This document shows, piece by piece, positions 42,814-50,826 of a stretch of 64,000 nucleotides of DNA. This DNA comes from an uncultured Mycoplasmatota bacterium. GTDB taxonomy: Bacteria; Bacillota_I; Bacilli_A; RF39; UBA660. The first letter of the stretch is position 1; each line of letters starts with the position of its first letter. Position numbers and translations under genes: made by a program. The stretch is taken from positions 3,379 to 67,378 of the forward strand of contig USGP01000005.1 in NCBI GenBank assembly GCA_900554315.1, given 5' to 3'. The notes under the pieces are model-generated. The model ran no database searches, was not told where the DNA came from, and saw only the letters and a list, made by a program, of their open reading frames with translations.

Positions 42814-44559
42814 ATGAAAGAATTTTGGGGTAATTTAAAATTTGCTTGGCAATATACAAAAGATTTTAAAAAGCAATTAATTTTATATTTAATATGTAAT
42901 GCTTTAATTATTGCGGTTAGTATTGCTCTTCCCATGATTAGTGCAAGAATTATCATTTATTTAACAGATAGTATGTTCTATCAATTATTAGGAATGGCTA
43001 TTGTCTATACTATATTGCAAATACTATTTAATTTTATTAATTATGCTTGTAGTTATTTTTCACAGATTATTTATAGAGAAAGTTTTATTCGTGTTCAAAC
43101 AGAGCTTGGTAAAGAAATTATGAAGTTAGAAACTAGTGTTATCGATAAAAATGGTTCTGGTGTATTTATTCAAAGACTTACTAATGATACTAGTAGATTA
43201 GCTGATATTTTTAATGTATTAAGTATATATTTATCAAGAATTCTTACTAATATCGGTATCTTTTTTGCTGTTCTTATTATTAATGTATGGGCATTTTTAT
43301 ACTTGGTTGTTATGGTTAGTATTTTATTTGTCATTGAAAGAAGAAGAGTTAAGTATTTAAATGAGTATGATAAGAAGTTTCGTAAAGAAAGTGAAAAAGT
43401 TTCTGGATTTGTTGGAGAAATTGTTCGAGGAATTCGTGATATTAAACTATTGCATGCTGAGGATAGTTTTACAAATGAATTATATGAAGATGTTAAAAAA
43501 TTAAATTCTATGCGTTATGAGATGAATTCTGTTAATCGTAATTATCGTTTATTACGAGGTAATAGTCATGATATTTTTGATTTGGGTATGATAGTTTTAT
43601 TAGTTTATCTTATTGTAGAAGGAAATTTGGCTGTTGCGAATGCTCTAGTTATTTATAATTATGTTGGAAGAGTAGCTTCTATTATTGATTGGGTTGGTAT
43701 TTTGGTTGAAAAAGTAAAAGATTTTAATTTGTCTGGTAGTCGTATTTTTGCAATTATGAAGAATGATGAATTCAAAAAAGAAAAATTTGGTACAAAACAT
43801 TTAGATCATGTGAATGGAGATTTTTCTTTTTCTCATGTTGATTTTCATTATGATACAGATGAGAAGAAAGTACTTGATGATTTGAGTTTTGAAGTTCATG
43901 CTAATGAAACTGTTGCTTTTGTTGGAAAAAGTGGAGCAGGGAAAAGTACTATTTTTAGTTTGTTATGTAAAATGTATAATGTAAATCGTGGATGTATTAC
44001 GATTGATGGAATTGATATTAATGAATTAGACCAGGATAGTATTCGTAGTAATATTACGGTTATCAGTCAAAATCCTTATATTTTTCATTTAACGATACGA
44101 GAAAATTTACAACTTGTTTCTCCTTCTATGACAGAAGAAGAGATGGTTCGTGCTTGCAAGTTAGCTTGCATCCATGATTTTATTATGAGTTTGCCTGATG
44201 GATATGATACTGTTATTGGCGAAGGTGGCGTTAATTTGTCTGGTGGTCAAAGACAAAGACTTGCTATTGCTAGAGCATTTTTGCAAAAAACGGAAATTAT
44301 TTTGTTTGATGAGGCAACTTCAGCATTAGATAATGAGACACAAAAAGAGATTCAAAAAGCTATTCATAATTTACAAAAAGATTATACTATTTTGATAATT
44401 GCCCATCGACTTAGTACTATTATTGATAGTGATAGGATTCTATTTATTGAAAGTGGTAAAGTTATTGGAGAAGGAAGTCATAAAAATCTTTTAAAAACTT
44501 GTAAATCATATAAGGAATTATATGAGGCAGAATTAAAGAATCAAAAGAAGGTGATATGA
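42814..44559 (+). CDS. ABC exporter, fused membrane and ATPase domains
   Basis: A 581-residue half-transporter. Residues 1-310 hold six membrane helices of the type I exporter fold. The ATPase follows with Walker A (GKSGAGKST), Q-loop (ISQNPYIFH), signature (LSGGQRQRLAIARAF), Walker B (IILFDEATSALD) and H-loop (IAHRLSTI). It may homodimerise, because no partner half gene is adjacent. The substrate is unknown; homologues move lipids, peptides or drugs. AAAGGAG at 42802-42808 fits the ATG at 42814. The four-base overlap with the next gene (ATGA) suggests co-translation. Confidence 0.9.
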   Translation: MKEFWGNLKFAWQYTKDFKKQLILYLICNALIIAVSIALPMISARIIIYLTDSMFYQLLGMAIVYTILQILFNFINYACSYFSQIIYRESFIRVQTELGKEIMKLETSVIDKNGSGVFIQRLTNDTSRLADIFNVLSIYLSRILTNIGIFFAVLIINVWAFLYLVVMVSILFVIERRRVKYLNEYDKKFRKESEKVSGFVGEIVRGIRDIKLLHAEDSFTNELYEDVKKLNSMRYEMNSVNRNYRLLRGNSHDIFDLGMIVLLVYLIVEGNLAVANALVIYNYVGRVASIIDWVGILVEKVKDFNLSGSRIFAIMKNDEFKKEKFGTKHLDHVNGDFSFSHVDFHYDTDEKKVLDDLSFEVHANETVAFVGKSGAGKSTIFSLLCKMYNVNRGCITIDGIDINELDQDSIRSNITVISQNPYIFHLTIRENLQLVSPSMTEEEMVRACKLACIHDFIMSLPDGYDTVIGEGGVNLSGGQRQRLAIARAFLQKTEIILFDEATSALDNETQKEIQKAIHNLQKDYTILIIAHRLSTIIDSDRILFIESGKVIGEGSHKNLLKTCKSYKELYEAELKNQKKVI

Positions 44560-45044
44560 TGCAGTATATTTATCGGTTGGCAAAAATGAATGATTTGGAT
44601 TCTATTATGTCTATGGTAGAAGATAGAATTCAGTGGTTTAAGAATAAAGATATTTTTCAGTGGCGATTATATCTTAAGCATCATCCTGTTGAGGAATGGA
44701 AACGGGCTATTCGTAATTGTGAACTATATGTTGTTGTTTTGAAAGATGAAGTTTTAGGCTGTATTCAGTTTCAATATTATGATCCGGAATTTTGGGATAA
44801 TAGCAGAAATCTTTATATTAAGAAATTATGTACTAGAGTTGGTACTGACAAACTTGGTCGCTATTTAATTGAAAAGGCTATAGAAAAAGCTCATCAAGAA
44901 AATATTTCTAAAATTCGCTTGGATTGTACTAATTTAAACGAAAAATTAAATTCTATTTATGAAAGTTATGGTTTTCATGTTGTAAGAAAGGGATTTCATA
45001 ATCGTTATACATATGCTTATTGTTTGCGTGAAATGCAATTATGA
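44559..45044 (+). CDS. GNAT-family N-acetyltransferase
   Basis: A 161-residue acyl-CoA N-acyltransferase fold protein. It has RLAKMNDLDSIMSMVEDRIQW at the N-terminus, the central beta-4 strand EVLGCIQFQYYD, an acetyl-CoA-binding region TRVGTDKLGRYLIEKAIEKAH (a weak R/Q-x-x-G-x-G/A form) and the usual LDCTNLNEKLNSIYESYGFHV. Two adjacent ATG codons (44556, 44559) are possible; spacing from AAGGTG favours the second. The substrate is unknown. It follows the ABC exporter without a gap. Confidence 0.8.
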   Translation: MQYIYRLAKMNDLDSIMSMVEDRIQWFKNKDIFQWRLYLKHHPVEEWKRAIRNCELYVVVLKDEVLGCIQFQYYDPEFWDNSRNLYIKKLCTRVGTDKLGRYLIEKAIEKAHQENISKIRLDCTNLNEKLNSIYESYGFHVVRKGFHNRYTYAYCLREMQL

Positions 45045-45076
45045 TGTAAGATAATGTTTTATATGGGGGAATGTTG

Positions 45077-46051
45077 ATGGAGTTTCAGGATATATTAGAA
45101 GATACTATGCGTGAGTGTCGTGGAGAATTTTTGGAATATGATTATCAAGGATTTTTTAAGATTTATCCTTTTACGACAGAAAATATCGATGGTTATATGC
45201 ATAATTTTGATGTGTTTGGTAAGAAAAGTTTAACGGTAGGATCTTCTGGTGATCAAGTTATTAATTTAGCGATGCGCGGTTGTCTTGACCAGACTGTTAT
45301 AGATGTATGTCCGAATACAAAGTTTTATTTTTATTTAAAAAAAGCTGGTCTGTTAGAACTTGATTATTCTGAATTTCTACAGTTTTTTCGCTTTCGTAAT
45401 TATCCTATGTTATTTAAAGAAAATTCCTCGGTTTTTTCATCAGAATTATATGATAAATTAAAAAATACTTTATATGATTTAGATAAGGATTCTTTTACAT
45501 TTTGGGATACTTTATTTTATGATGTTAATCATGAGTTGTTACATCGGCGATTGTTCTGGGGAGATGAGTATCAAAATAAAGTCTTATGTCATATCAATAC
45601 TTATTTACAAAATCCAGAAAATTATGAACAAGCAAAATTAGCAATCGCTGATGTTGATCCTAGTTTTATTTTTTCTGATTTAACAGATATGAAATATGAT
45701 GCTAGTAATTTAGAGGAGTATGATTTTATTAATTTGTCTAATTTAGGTACTTGGTGGTCTCTTAATACTACAAAACGAGTAGTAGATTCTTTGTCTTCTC
45801 ATTTAAAGGATGATGGAAATCTTTTAATTTGTTATTTATATGATACAACAGAGTCCAGTCCTTATTCTCATGATTATCATAATATTTATGATGTGTCAAA
45901 ATGTAGATTGTTTTTTGCTCCGCACTATAGTTATTTATATAGTTTTCCTGGAATTGAGGGAATTATGAAGAATAATGATTATGCTAGAGATTCTGTTATG
46001 GTATATCAGAAAGGTGGTAAATATGGACAAAATAGAAAATATTATTCGTAA
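45077..46051 (+). CDS. DUF3419-like SAM-dependent transferase homologue
   Basis: A 324-residue soluble protein with a nucleotide-binding-like loop, SLTVGSSGDQVINLAMRG (about residues 53-70), then VIDVCPNTKFYFYLKKAG and the YSEFLQFFRF segment. These match the order of conserved blocks in DUF3419/BtaA-type proteins. A late strand EEYDFINLSNLGTWW and LKDDGNLLICYLYD complete the fold. It is related to the 11703-12533 product. GGGGGA six bases before 45077 selects this ATG over 45071. The substrate is unknown; BtaA-like members transfer the aminocarboxypropyl group of SAM, but that activity is not shown here. Confidence 0.55.
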   Translation: MEFQDILEDTMRECRGEFLEYDYQGFFKIYPFTTENIDGYMHNFDVFGKKSLTVGSSGDQVINLAMRGCLDQTVIDVCPNTKFYFYLKKAGLLELDYSEFLQFFRFRNYPMLFKENSSVFSSELYDKLKNTLYDLDKDSFTFWDTLFYDVNHELLHRRLFWGDEYQNKVLCHINTYLQNPENYEQAKLAIADVDPSFIFSDLTDMKYDASNLEEYDFINLSNLGTWWSLNTTKRVVDSLSSHLKDDGNLLICYLYDTTESSPYSHDYHNIYDVSKCRLFFAPHYSYLYSFPGIEGIMKNNDYARDSVMVYQKGGKYGQNRKYYS

Positions 46052-46271
46052 TACAAATGATAAAAATGCTGATAAAATTAATTGGACAAAGGCTTGGAGT
46101 AGTAAGTATCCAATATTAGGTACCTATCAGGATGTTGTTGATGTTTCAAAATACGGTAAACAGATTAGAGAAATGTTTGAAGATATTGAACATACTTATC
46201 ATTTTAGTAAATTGGATTCTATGTTGGTATTGAAAGATATTTTAGCGCAAGAATGGAAAAAATATAAATAA
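46023..46271 (+). CDS. Small hypothetical protein (82 aa)
   Basis: An 82-residue soluble, mostly helical protein with readable pieces NWTKAWSSKYPILGTYQDVV and FEDIEHTYHFSKLDSMLVLKDIL. It overlaps the end of the DUF3419-like gene by 29 bases in another frame, with AAAGGTGGT immediately upstream of the ATG. The overlap implies translational coupling and a functional tie with that protein. No family is recognised. Confidence 0.5.
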   Translation: MDKIENIIRNTNDKNADKINWTKAWSSKYPILGTYQDVVDVSKYGKQIREMFEDIEHTYHFSKLDSMLVLKDILAQEWKKYK

Positions 46272-46309
46272 TTTTTATGTTTTGTGATATAGTTTATATA
46301 GGTGATAAT

Positions 46310-46795
46310 ATGAGAAGGGATAAAAATAATTATTATTTAGATATAGCGGAACAAGTTTTAGAAAGAGGAACTTGTATTAGACGAAATTTTGGGGCATTAA
46401 TTGTTAATAATGATGAGATTGTTTCTACTGGATATGTTGGAGCTCCACGTGGTAGAAAAAATTGTTGTGATCTAAAGTATTGTACAAGAGAGAAATTGCA
46501 TGTTCCTAGGGGTGAGCGTTATGAACTATGTCGTAGTGTTCATGCTGAACAAAATGCTATTATCAGTGCAAGAAGAAAAGATATGATTGGGGCTACTTTA
46601 TATTTAGTTGGAATTAATTATAAAGATGGAAGCTATGTGGAAAATGCTAGACCTTGTGCTTTGTGTAAACGTATGATTATTAATGCTGGTATTAAAGAAG
46701 TTATTGTTCGTAATACGAAGGATAAATATGAAATAATTGATGTTTCTGAATTTATTGATAATGATGAAACTTTAGAAGGAGTATTAGGATATTAA
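46310..46795 (+). CDS. dCMP deaminase family protein
   Basis: Zinc-dependent deaminase of 161 residues, most likely deoxycytidylate deaminase (ComEB type), which makes dUMP for thymidylate synthesis. The zinc ligands are in SVHAEQNAI (HAE with the catalytic Glu) and PCALCKRM (PCxxC). The intervening loop with NCCDLKYCTREKLHVPRGERYELCR is the dCMP-deaminase form, distinct from cytidine or tRNA-adenosine deaminases. TAGGTGAT precedes the ATG at 46310. It has a normal length for the family. Confidence 0.88.
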   Translation: MRRDKNNYYLDIAEQVLERGTCIRRNFGALIVNNDEIVSTGYVGAPRGRKNCCDLKYCTREKLHVPRGERYELCRSVHAEQNAIISARRKDMIGATLYLVGINYKDGSYVENARPCALCKRMIINAGIKEVIVRNTKDKYEIIDVSEFIDNDETLEGVLGY

Positions 46796-46812
46796 TACTT
46801 TTTCTTTTGCTC

Positions 46813-46841
46813 TTTACATATACCCCCTCTAGGTATAAAAT
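46813..46841 (+). promoter_or_regulatory. Promoter and CsoR-type operator of the copper operon
   Basis: TTTACA (46813-46818), 17-base spacer, TAAAAT (46836-46841). The inverted repeat TATACC (46819-46824) / GGTATA (46832-46837) with a C-rich centre fills the spacer. The pseudo-palindrome with C and G tracts is of the kind bound by CsoR, and binding there would block polymerase. Confidence 0.7.
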
Positions 46842-46856
46842 TAATTTGGTGATGTT

Positions 46857-47135
46857 ATGAAGAAGACAATGAGGAGTGAAGAAGATAAGAAAATATTGAA
46901 AAATCGTTTGAACCGAATTTCTGGTCAGATTGATGGAGTAAAAAAGATGATAGACGATAATCGCTATTGTGATGATGTTTTGACACAGTTATCTGCTATT
47001 GAAAAGGCGGTTAAAAGTTTATCTTTTGTTATTTTAGAAAAACATATGTATTCTTGTATTAAAAATGATGTTCAAAGAGGTAATACAGAAGTAGTTGATG
47101 AGCTTATGAAGTTATTTAGGAGGTATCAGTCATGA
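46857..47135 (+). CDS. csoR: CsoR-family copper-sensing repressor
   Basis: A 92-residue all-helical repressor that leaves DNA when it binds Cu(I). The ligand set is intact and correctly spaced: Cys38, His63, Cys67 (in NRYCDD and EKHMYSC). NRLNRISGQIDGVKKM is the family start. An operator-like inverted repeat lies in its own promoter, so it should control itself and the downstream copA-VOC-copZ. The copA start lies in its stop codon (ATGA). Identification is secure to the family, and copper is supported by the operon. Confidence 0.93.
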   Translation: MKKTMRSEEDKKILKNRLNRISGQIDGVKKMIDDNRYCDDVLTQLSAIEKAVKSLSFVILEKHMYSCIKNDVQRGNTEVVDELMKLFRRYQS

Positions 47136-49306
47136 AAAAAGTACAATTAAAAGTAGAAGGTATGACTTGTAGTGCTTGCTCTAATGGACTAGAAAAGTAT
47201 TTATTAAAACAAAAAGGAATTTCTTCTGCTTCTGTTAATTTGATTTTAGGAATGGTAAGTGTGGAATATGAAAATTTGACTATTGTGGATATAGAAAAAT
47301 ATATTTCACAAGCTGGATTTCGTAGTGTCGGTGAATATTCTTATTCTGATGATAGTGTAATCTATCGTGTGAAAAAAAGAAATTTAATTATATTTGGTGT
47401 TTTATTGATATTTTTTATGTATATTTCTATGGGACATATGTTGTCATTACCAGAATTGTTTTCTTATTCTACTTATCCAGTTTTTTATAGTTTGTTACTT
47501 CTTGGATTATGTATTTTATTTTTACTTTATGGTTTTGATATTTTAAAAAGTGGTGTTATTAATCTTGTTCATCGTATGCCTAATATGGATACTTTGGTGT
47601 TATTTAGTGTATTATTTAGTTTTGGCTATAGTTTATATGGATTTGTAGAAATATGTATGGGTAATACATTGTATCTGCATCAGTTATATTTTGAATCTGT
47701 GTGTATGGTTTTATATTTTGTGAAGTTGGGAAGACTTTTAGAAAATATTAGTAAGAAAAAAACTACTTCTACTATCCAAAATTTAGTTACTATTACACCT
47801 AAACTTGCTTATAAGAAAAAAGGTGATAAGGTTGTTGCGGTTACTTTAGATGAAATAAATGTGGATGATATTTTAGTTTGTAGGCCTCATGAAAAATTTG
47901 CTGTTGATGGTGAAGTAGTTGATGGAGAAAGTTATGCAGATGAATCTTTTATTACAGGGGAAAGTGCTCCTGTGATGAAGCAAAACGGTAGTCTGGTTTT
48001 GGCTGGTTCTATGAATTATGATGGTGTGATTTGTTATCAGGCTAAAAAAATAGGAAAAGATTCTACTGTTTCTAATATTGTAAGTATGGTGGTTGAATCG
48101 TTAAATAAAAAGAATAAAATAGAACGTTTGGCAGATAAAATTAGTAGTTATTTTGTACCATTTATTTTTATCATTGCAATTTTGACTTTTGTGCTTAAGT
48201 TGCTACTTAGTTTTTCATTTTTATCAGGTTTTCAATCTTTTGTTACTGTTTTGGTCATTGCTTGTCCATGTGCTCTTGGTTTAGCAGTACCTCTTGTTAT
48301 TAGTGTTAGTTATGGACTTTGTGCCAAAAAAGGAATTGTTGTAAAATCTGGTGATGTATTAGAACAAATGAGACAAGTAGATAAGGTTATTTTTGATAAG
48401 ACAGGAACGTTAACTTATGGGAAATTGGCTGTTTATCAAACATATTCTTATGCTGAATCCACCTATTCTTTATTAAAGATTGTTCGTAGTTTGGAAAGTA
48501 ATTCTACTCACCCTATCGCAACTGCTTTTTCTAAAGATGATTTACTTTCTGTTCAAGATTTTCGAGAATTATCTGGTATGGGTATTACTGGTACTGTAGA
48601 TGGAAATACTTATTATGTCGGTAATTTAAAATTAGTTAAAAAATTAGGATTACGCCAATCTCATAAGAAAGATTACGAAGAGTTACTTTCTCATGGTTGT
48701 AGTATTTTATATGTTATGAATGAAGAAAAAATCTTAGGTTTAATTGGTGTTTGTGATACTATTCGTGAAGATATGAAAAATGTTATCTTACAGTTAAAAA
48801 GTATGGATATTACGCCGGTCATGTTAACGGGAGATAATCTAGAGGTTGCTAGAAGCGTTGCAAAAGAAGTTGGTATTGAGGAAATCCATGCTGATGTCTT
48901 ACCTAAGGATAAAGCATCTATTATTAAGGGTTATATAGCTGCTGGTAATAAAGTAGTGATGGTAGGTGATGGCGTCAATGATGCGGTTGCTTTAGTGGAA
49001 GCAACTGTTGGTATTAGTATATCTAGTGGTACAGATGTTGCGAATGATGCTAGTGATGTTGTTCTTATGAATCATAATTTATCTAATTTAATTGATTTTA
49101 TTACTATTAGTAAAAAATCTTATAAAGTAATTGTTGAAAATTTGTTTTGGGCATTTTTCTATAATGTTTGTATGATTCCTATTGCAGCAGGTCTTTTAGA
49201 AAATTTTGGCGTTGTGCTTAATCCAATGCTTGCTAGTGTTTGTATGACAATTAGTAGTTTGACAGTAGTGTTTAATTCTTTAAGGTTAAAGTGGATGGTG
49301 AAATAA
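47132..49306 (+). CDS. copA: Copper-exporting P1B-type ATPase
   Basis: A 724-residue P-type ATPase that exports Cu(I). One N-terminal heavy-metal domain has GMTCSACS (Cys13, Cys16); many CopA proteins have two. The actuator loop has TGES, the sixth membrane helix the CPC motif (VIACPCALGLAVP), the phosphorylation site DKTGTLT, and the hinge GDGVNDAVAL. The N-domain HP motif is seen in STHPIATAF. Eight membrane segments are expected. Coupled to csoR by a four-base overlap, and its stop shares a base with the ATG of the VOC gene (TAATG). Confidence 0.95.
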   Translation: MKKVQLKVEGMTCSACSNGLEKYLLKQKGISSASVNLILGMVSVEYENLTIVDIEKYISQAGFRSVGEYSYSDDSVIYRVKKRNLIIFGVLLIFFMYISMGHMLSLPELFSYSTYPVFYSLLLLGLCILFLLYGFDILKSGVINLVHRMPNMDTLVLFSVLFSFGYSLYGFVEICMGNTLYLHQLYFESVCMVLYFVKLGRLLENISKKKTTSTIQNLVTITPKLAYKKKGDKVVAVTLDEINVDDILVCRPHEKFAVDGEVVDGESYADESFITGESAPVMKQNGSLVLAGSMNYDGVICYQAKKIGKDSTVSNIVSMVVESLNKKNKIERLADKISSYFVPFIFIIAILTFVLKLLLSFSFLSGFQSFVTVLVIACPCALGLAVPLVISVSYGLCAKKGIVVKSGDVLEQMRQVDKVIFDKTGTLTYGKLAVYQTYSYAESTYSLLKIVRSLESNSTHPIATAFSKDDLLSVQDFRELSGMGITGTVDGNTYYVGNLKLVKKLGLRQSHKKDYEELLSHGCSILYVMNEEKILGLIGVCDTIREDMKNVILQLKSMDITPVMLTGDNLEVARSVAKEVGIEEIHADVLPKDKASIIKGYIAAGNKVVMVGDGVNDAVALVEATVGISISSGTDVANDASDVVLMNHNLSNLIDFITISKKSYKVIVENLFWAFFYNVCMIPIAAGLLENFGVVLNPMLASVCMTISSLTVVFNSLRLKWMVK

Positions 49307-49698
49307 TGAATATAAAGTTTAATCGATTAATTCCAGAACTTAGTGTTTCTGATATTAATAAAAGCAAAGAATTTTATTTATCTTTAGGTTTTTCTATTGT
49401 TTATGAAAGGGTAGAGGATAAATTTTGTTTTTTAGAGTTGGATGGTAATCAACTTATGATTGAAGAGATTAATGATCATTGGAATACTGGAGATTTGGAA
49501 TATCCTTTTGGTAGAGGTGTTAATTTTAGTATGGAAGTTGATGATATTAATTCCTTATATGAGAAAGTAAAGCGTATGAAGTATCCTATCTTTCGAGAAT
49601 TACAAGTGGACTCTTATCAAGTTGGAGATAAAGAGTGTTTAGATCAACAATTTTTAATTCAAGATTTAGATGGTTATTTATTAAGATTTATACATTAG
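49306..49698 (+). CDS. VOC-family protein (bleomycin-resistance/glyoxalase fold)
   Basis: A 130-residue protein with the paired beta-alpha-beta-beta-beta units of the vicinal oxygen chelate fold: LIPELSVSDINKSKEFYLSLGFSIV and later FSMEVDDINSLYEKVKR, ending in LIQDLDGYLLRF. Such proteins bind drugs such as bleomycin or act as metal-dependent lyases; there is no clear set of metal ligands here, so a binding role is likelier. It starts in the copA stop codon (TAATG) and sits between copA and copZ, so it should be copper-induced, which is unusual. Confidence 0.8.
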   Translation: MNIKFNRLIPELSVSDINKSKEFYLSLGFSIVYERVEDKFCFLELDGNQLMIEEINDHWNTGDLEYPFGRGVNFSMEVDDINSLYEKVKRMKYPIFRELQVDSYQVGDKECLDQQFLIQDLDGYLLRFIH

Positions 49699-49711
49699 AA
49701 AGGGTGATATT

Positions 49712-49924
49712 ATGTTTAAGAAAATTCGAAAAACAATCGAAATTGAAGGAATGCATTGTGAAGGATGTGTTAATCGAGTTACTAATGTTTTATCTTCTAT
49801 ACCTGGAGTTAAGAAATGTGATGTTAGTTTAGAAGATAAAAAGGCTGATTTGATCTTATCTAAAGAGGTAGATGATTCTGTTTTCCGTGAAAGAATTGAA
49901 AGCATAGGTTTTCAAATGAAATAA
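49712..49924 (+). CDS. copZ: Copper chaperone CopZ
   Basis: A 70-residue heavy-metal-associated domain with the Cu(I) site GMHCEGC near residue 13, and the fold pattern IEIEGMHCEGCVNRVTNVLSSIPGVKKCDVSLEDKKADL. It delivers copper to CopA and to CsoR. AAAGGGTGAT precedes the start. Last gene of the csoR-copA operon; an extended -10 for the next gene begins just after its stop. Confidence 0.9.
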   Translation: MFKKIRKTIEIEGMHCEGCVNRVTNVLSSIPGVKKCDVSLEDKKADLILSKEVDDSVFRERIESIGFQMK

Positions 49925-49967
49925 AATGTGTTATAATGATGGCGCCAAAACATTTGGGGGTGTTATT

Positions 49968-50315
49968 ATGAAAAAAGAAATTCCTACTGTACTTAATTCT
50001 AGTCAACAAAGAAGAGTTAATTATATAAAAGCTTTAATTTGGAATCAGTATGAACAAAAAGGAAAAGAATGTTCTTCCAATCAAGTTGATCAAGTTTATG
50101 AACGATTGCAACAAGATGGACTTTTCTTTGGAAACCAAGATGTTTTGCATAAAGCACAATTGGAAGAGTATACAGGAGTTGGTTCTCAGTTATTAATACG
50201 TACATCATGGGATGTTATTGATCCTATTGTGTATGCTGCTTCAACAACTGAGAGTGTTGGAAAACAAATGCAATATGAAATAGGTGCAAGATTACATCAT
50301 GTATTTCATAAATAA
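49968..50315 (+). CDS. Hypothetical soluble protein (115 aa)
   Basis: A 115-residue protein without membrane segments or recognised motifs. The N-terminal half is helical (NSSQQRRVNYIKALIWNQYEQK), and the second half reads LEEYTGVGSQLLIRTSWDVIDPIVY. An extended -10 (TGTTATAAT, 49929-49937) lies just after copZ and GGGGGTG precedes the ATG at 49968, so it has its own promoter. The open frame back to 49926 crosses that promoter. The function is unknown. Confidence 0.5.
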   Translation: MKKEIPTVLNSSQQRRVNYIKALIWNQYEQKGKECSSNQVDQVYERLQQDGLFFGNQDVLHKAQLEEYTGVGSQLLIRTSWDVIDPIVYAASTTESVGKQMQYEIGARLHHVFHK

Positions 50316-50343
50316 AAAGTAATATCAATGGATATTACTTTTT
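50314..50343. terminator. Bidirectional terminator between convergent genes
   Basis: AAAAAGTAATATC (50314-50326) pairs with GATATTACTTTTT (50331-50343), loop AATG. It serves the 115-aa gene and the reverse operon. Confidence 0.85.
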
Positions 50344-50816
50344 ATTTGACTATATTTTTCTATTAAAATTTTTTCAATCCCTTTTTTACAATTTGCTGGG
50401 GAGGTACTCGGTAGAGAAATATCTTCTATCTTTGTTTTTGAATATAGATATTTTTTATATAATTGGTGGGCTTTTGTACCTGTTGTAAATATGGTTTTTA
50501 TTTTTGAATTCTTTAAAATTGGAGTTAAATCGTTGGGAATAGCATTCTTTATAGATGCATCACTAGAAGAATTTATCTCACATTCTTTTATTACATCATA
50601 TAAGGCAATATGATATTTTTTTAAAAATTCTTTTTTGTCTTCTATGTTGGAACCTATTTTTTCTTCAAATACTTTTTCCAGTGTGCTCCAAAATCTATTT
50701 TTTGGATGGCCATAGTAGAAACCAATTTCTCTTGATTTTACAGAAGGAATACTTCCTAGTATTAATACTTGAGAATCTTTATCATAAATTGGTTTTAGAG
50801 TATGAGTTACTTTCAT
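50325..50816 (-). CDS. DNA-deoxyinosine glycosylase (UDG superfamily)
   Basis: A 163-residue base-excision glycosylase. The active-site strand reads QVLILGSIPSVKSREIGFYYGHPKNRFW, where the GSIPS and YYGHPKNRFW pieces mark the hypoxanthine (deoxyinosine) subfamily of the uracil-glycosylase fold. The second motif is in LPSTSPANCKKG, which has the S-P-A form. It removes deaminated adenine from DNA. It follows the ymfH homologue by 10 bases on the reverse strand and ends in the shared terminator. With mutY and exoA it adds to the repair genes in this region. Confidence 0.85.
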   Translation of the reverse strand: MKVTHTLKPIYDKDSQVLILGSIPSVKSREIGFYYGHPKNRFWSTLEKVFEEKIGSNIEDKKEFLKKYHIALYDVIKECEINSSSDASIKNAIPNDLTPILKNSKIKTIFTTGTKAHQLYKKYLYSKTKIEDISLPSTSPANCKKGIEKILIEKYSQIKSNIH

Positions 50817-50826
50817 GATATTACCT

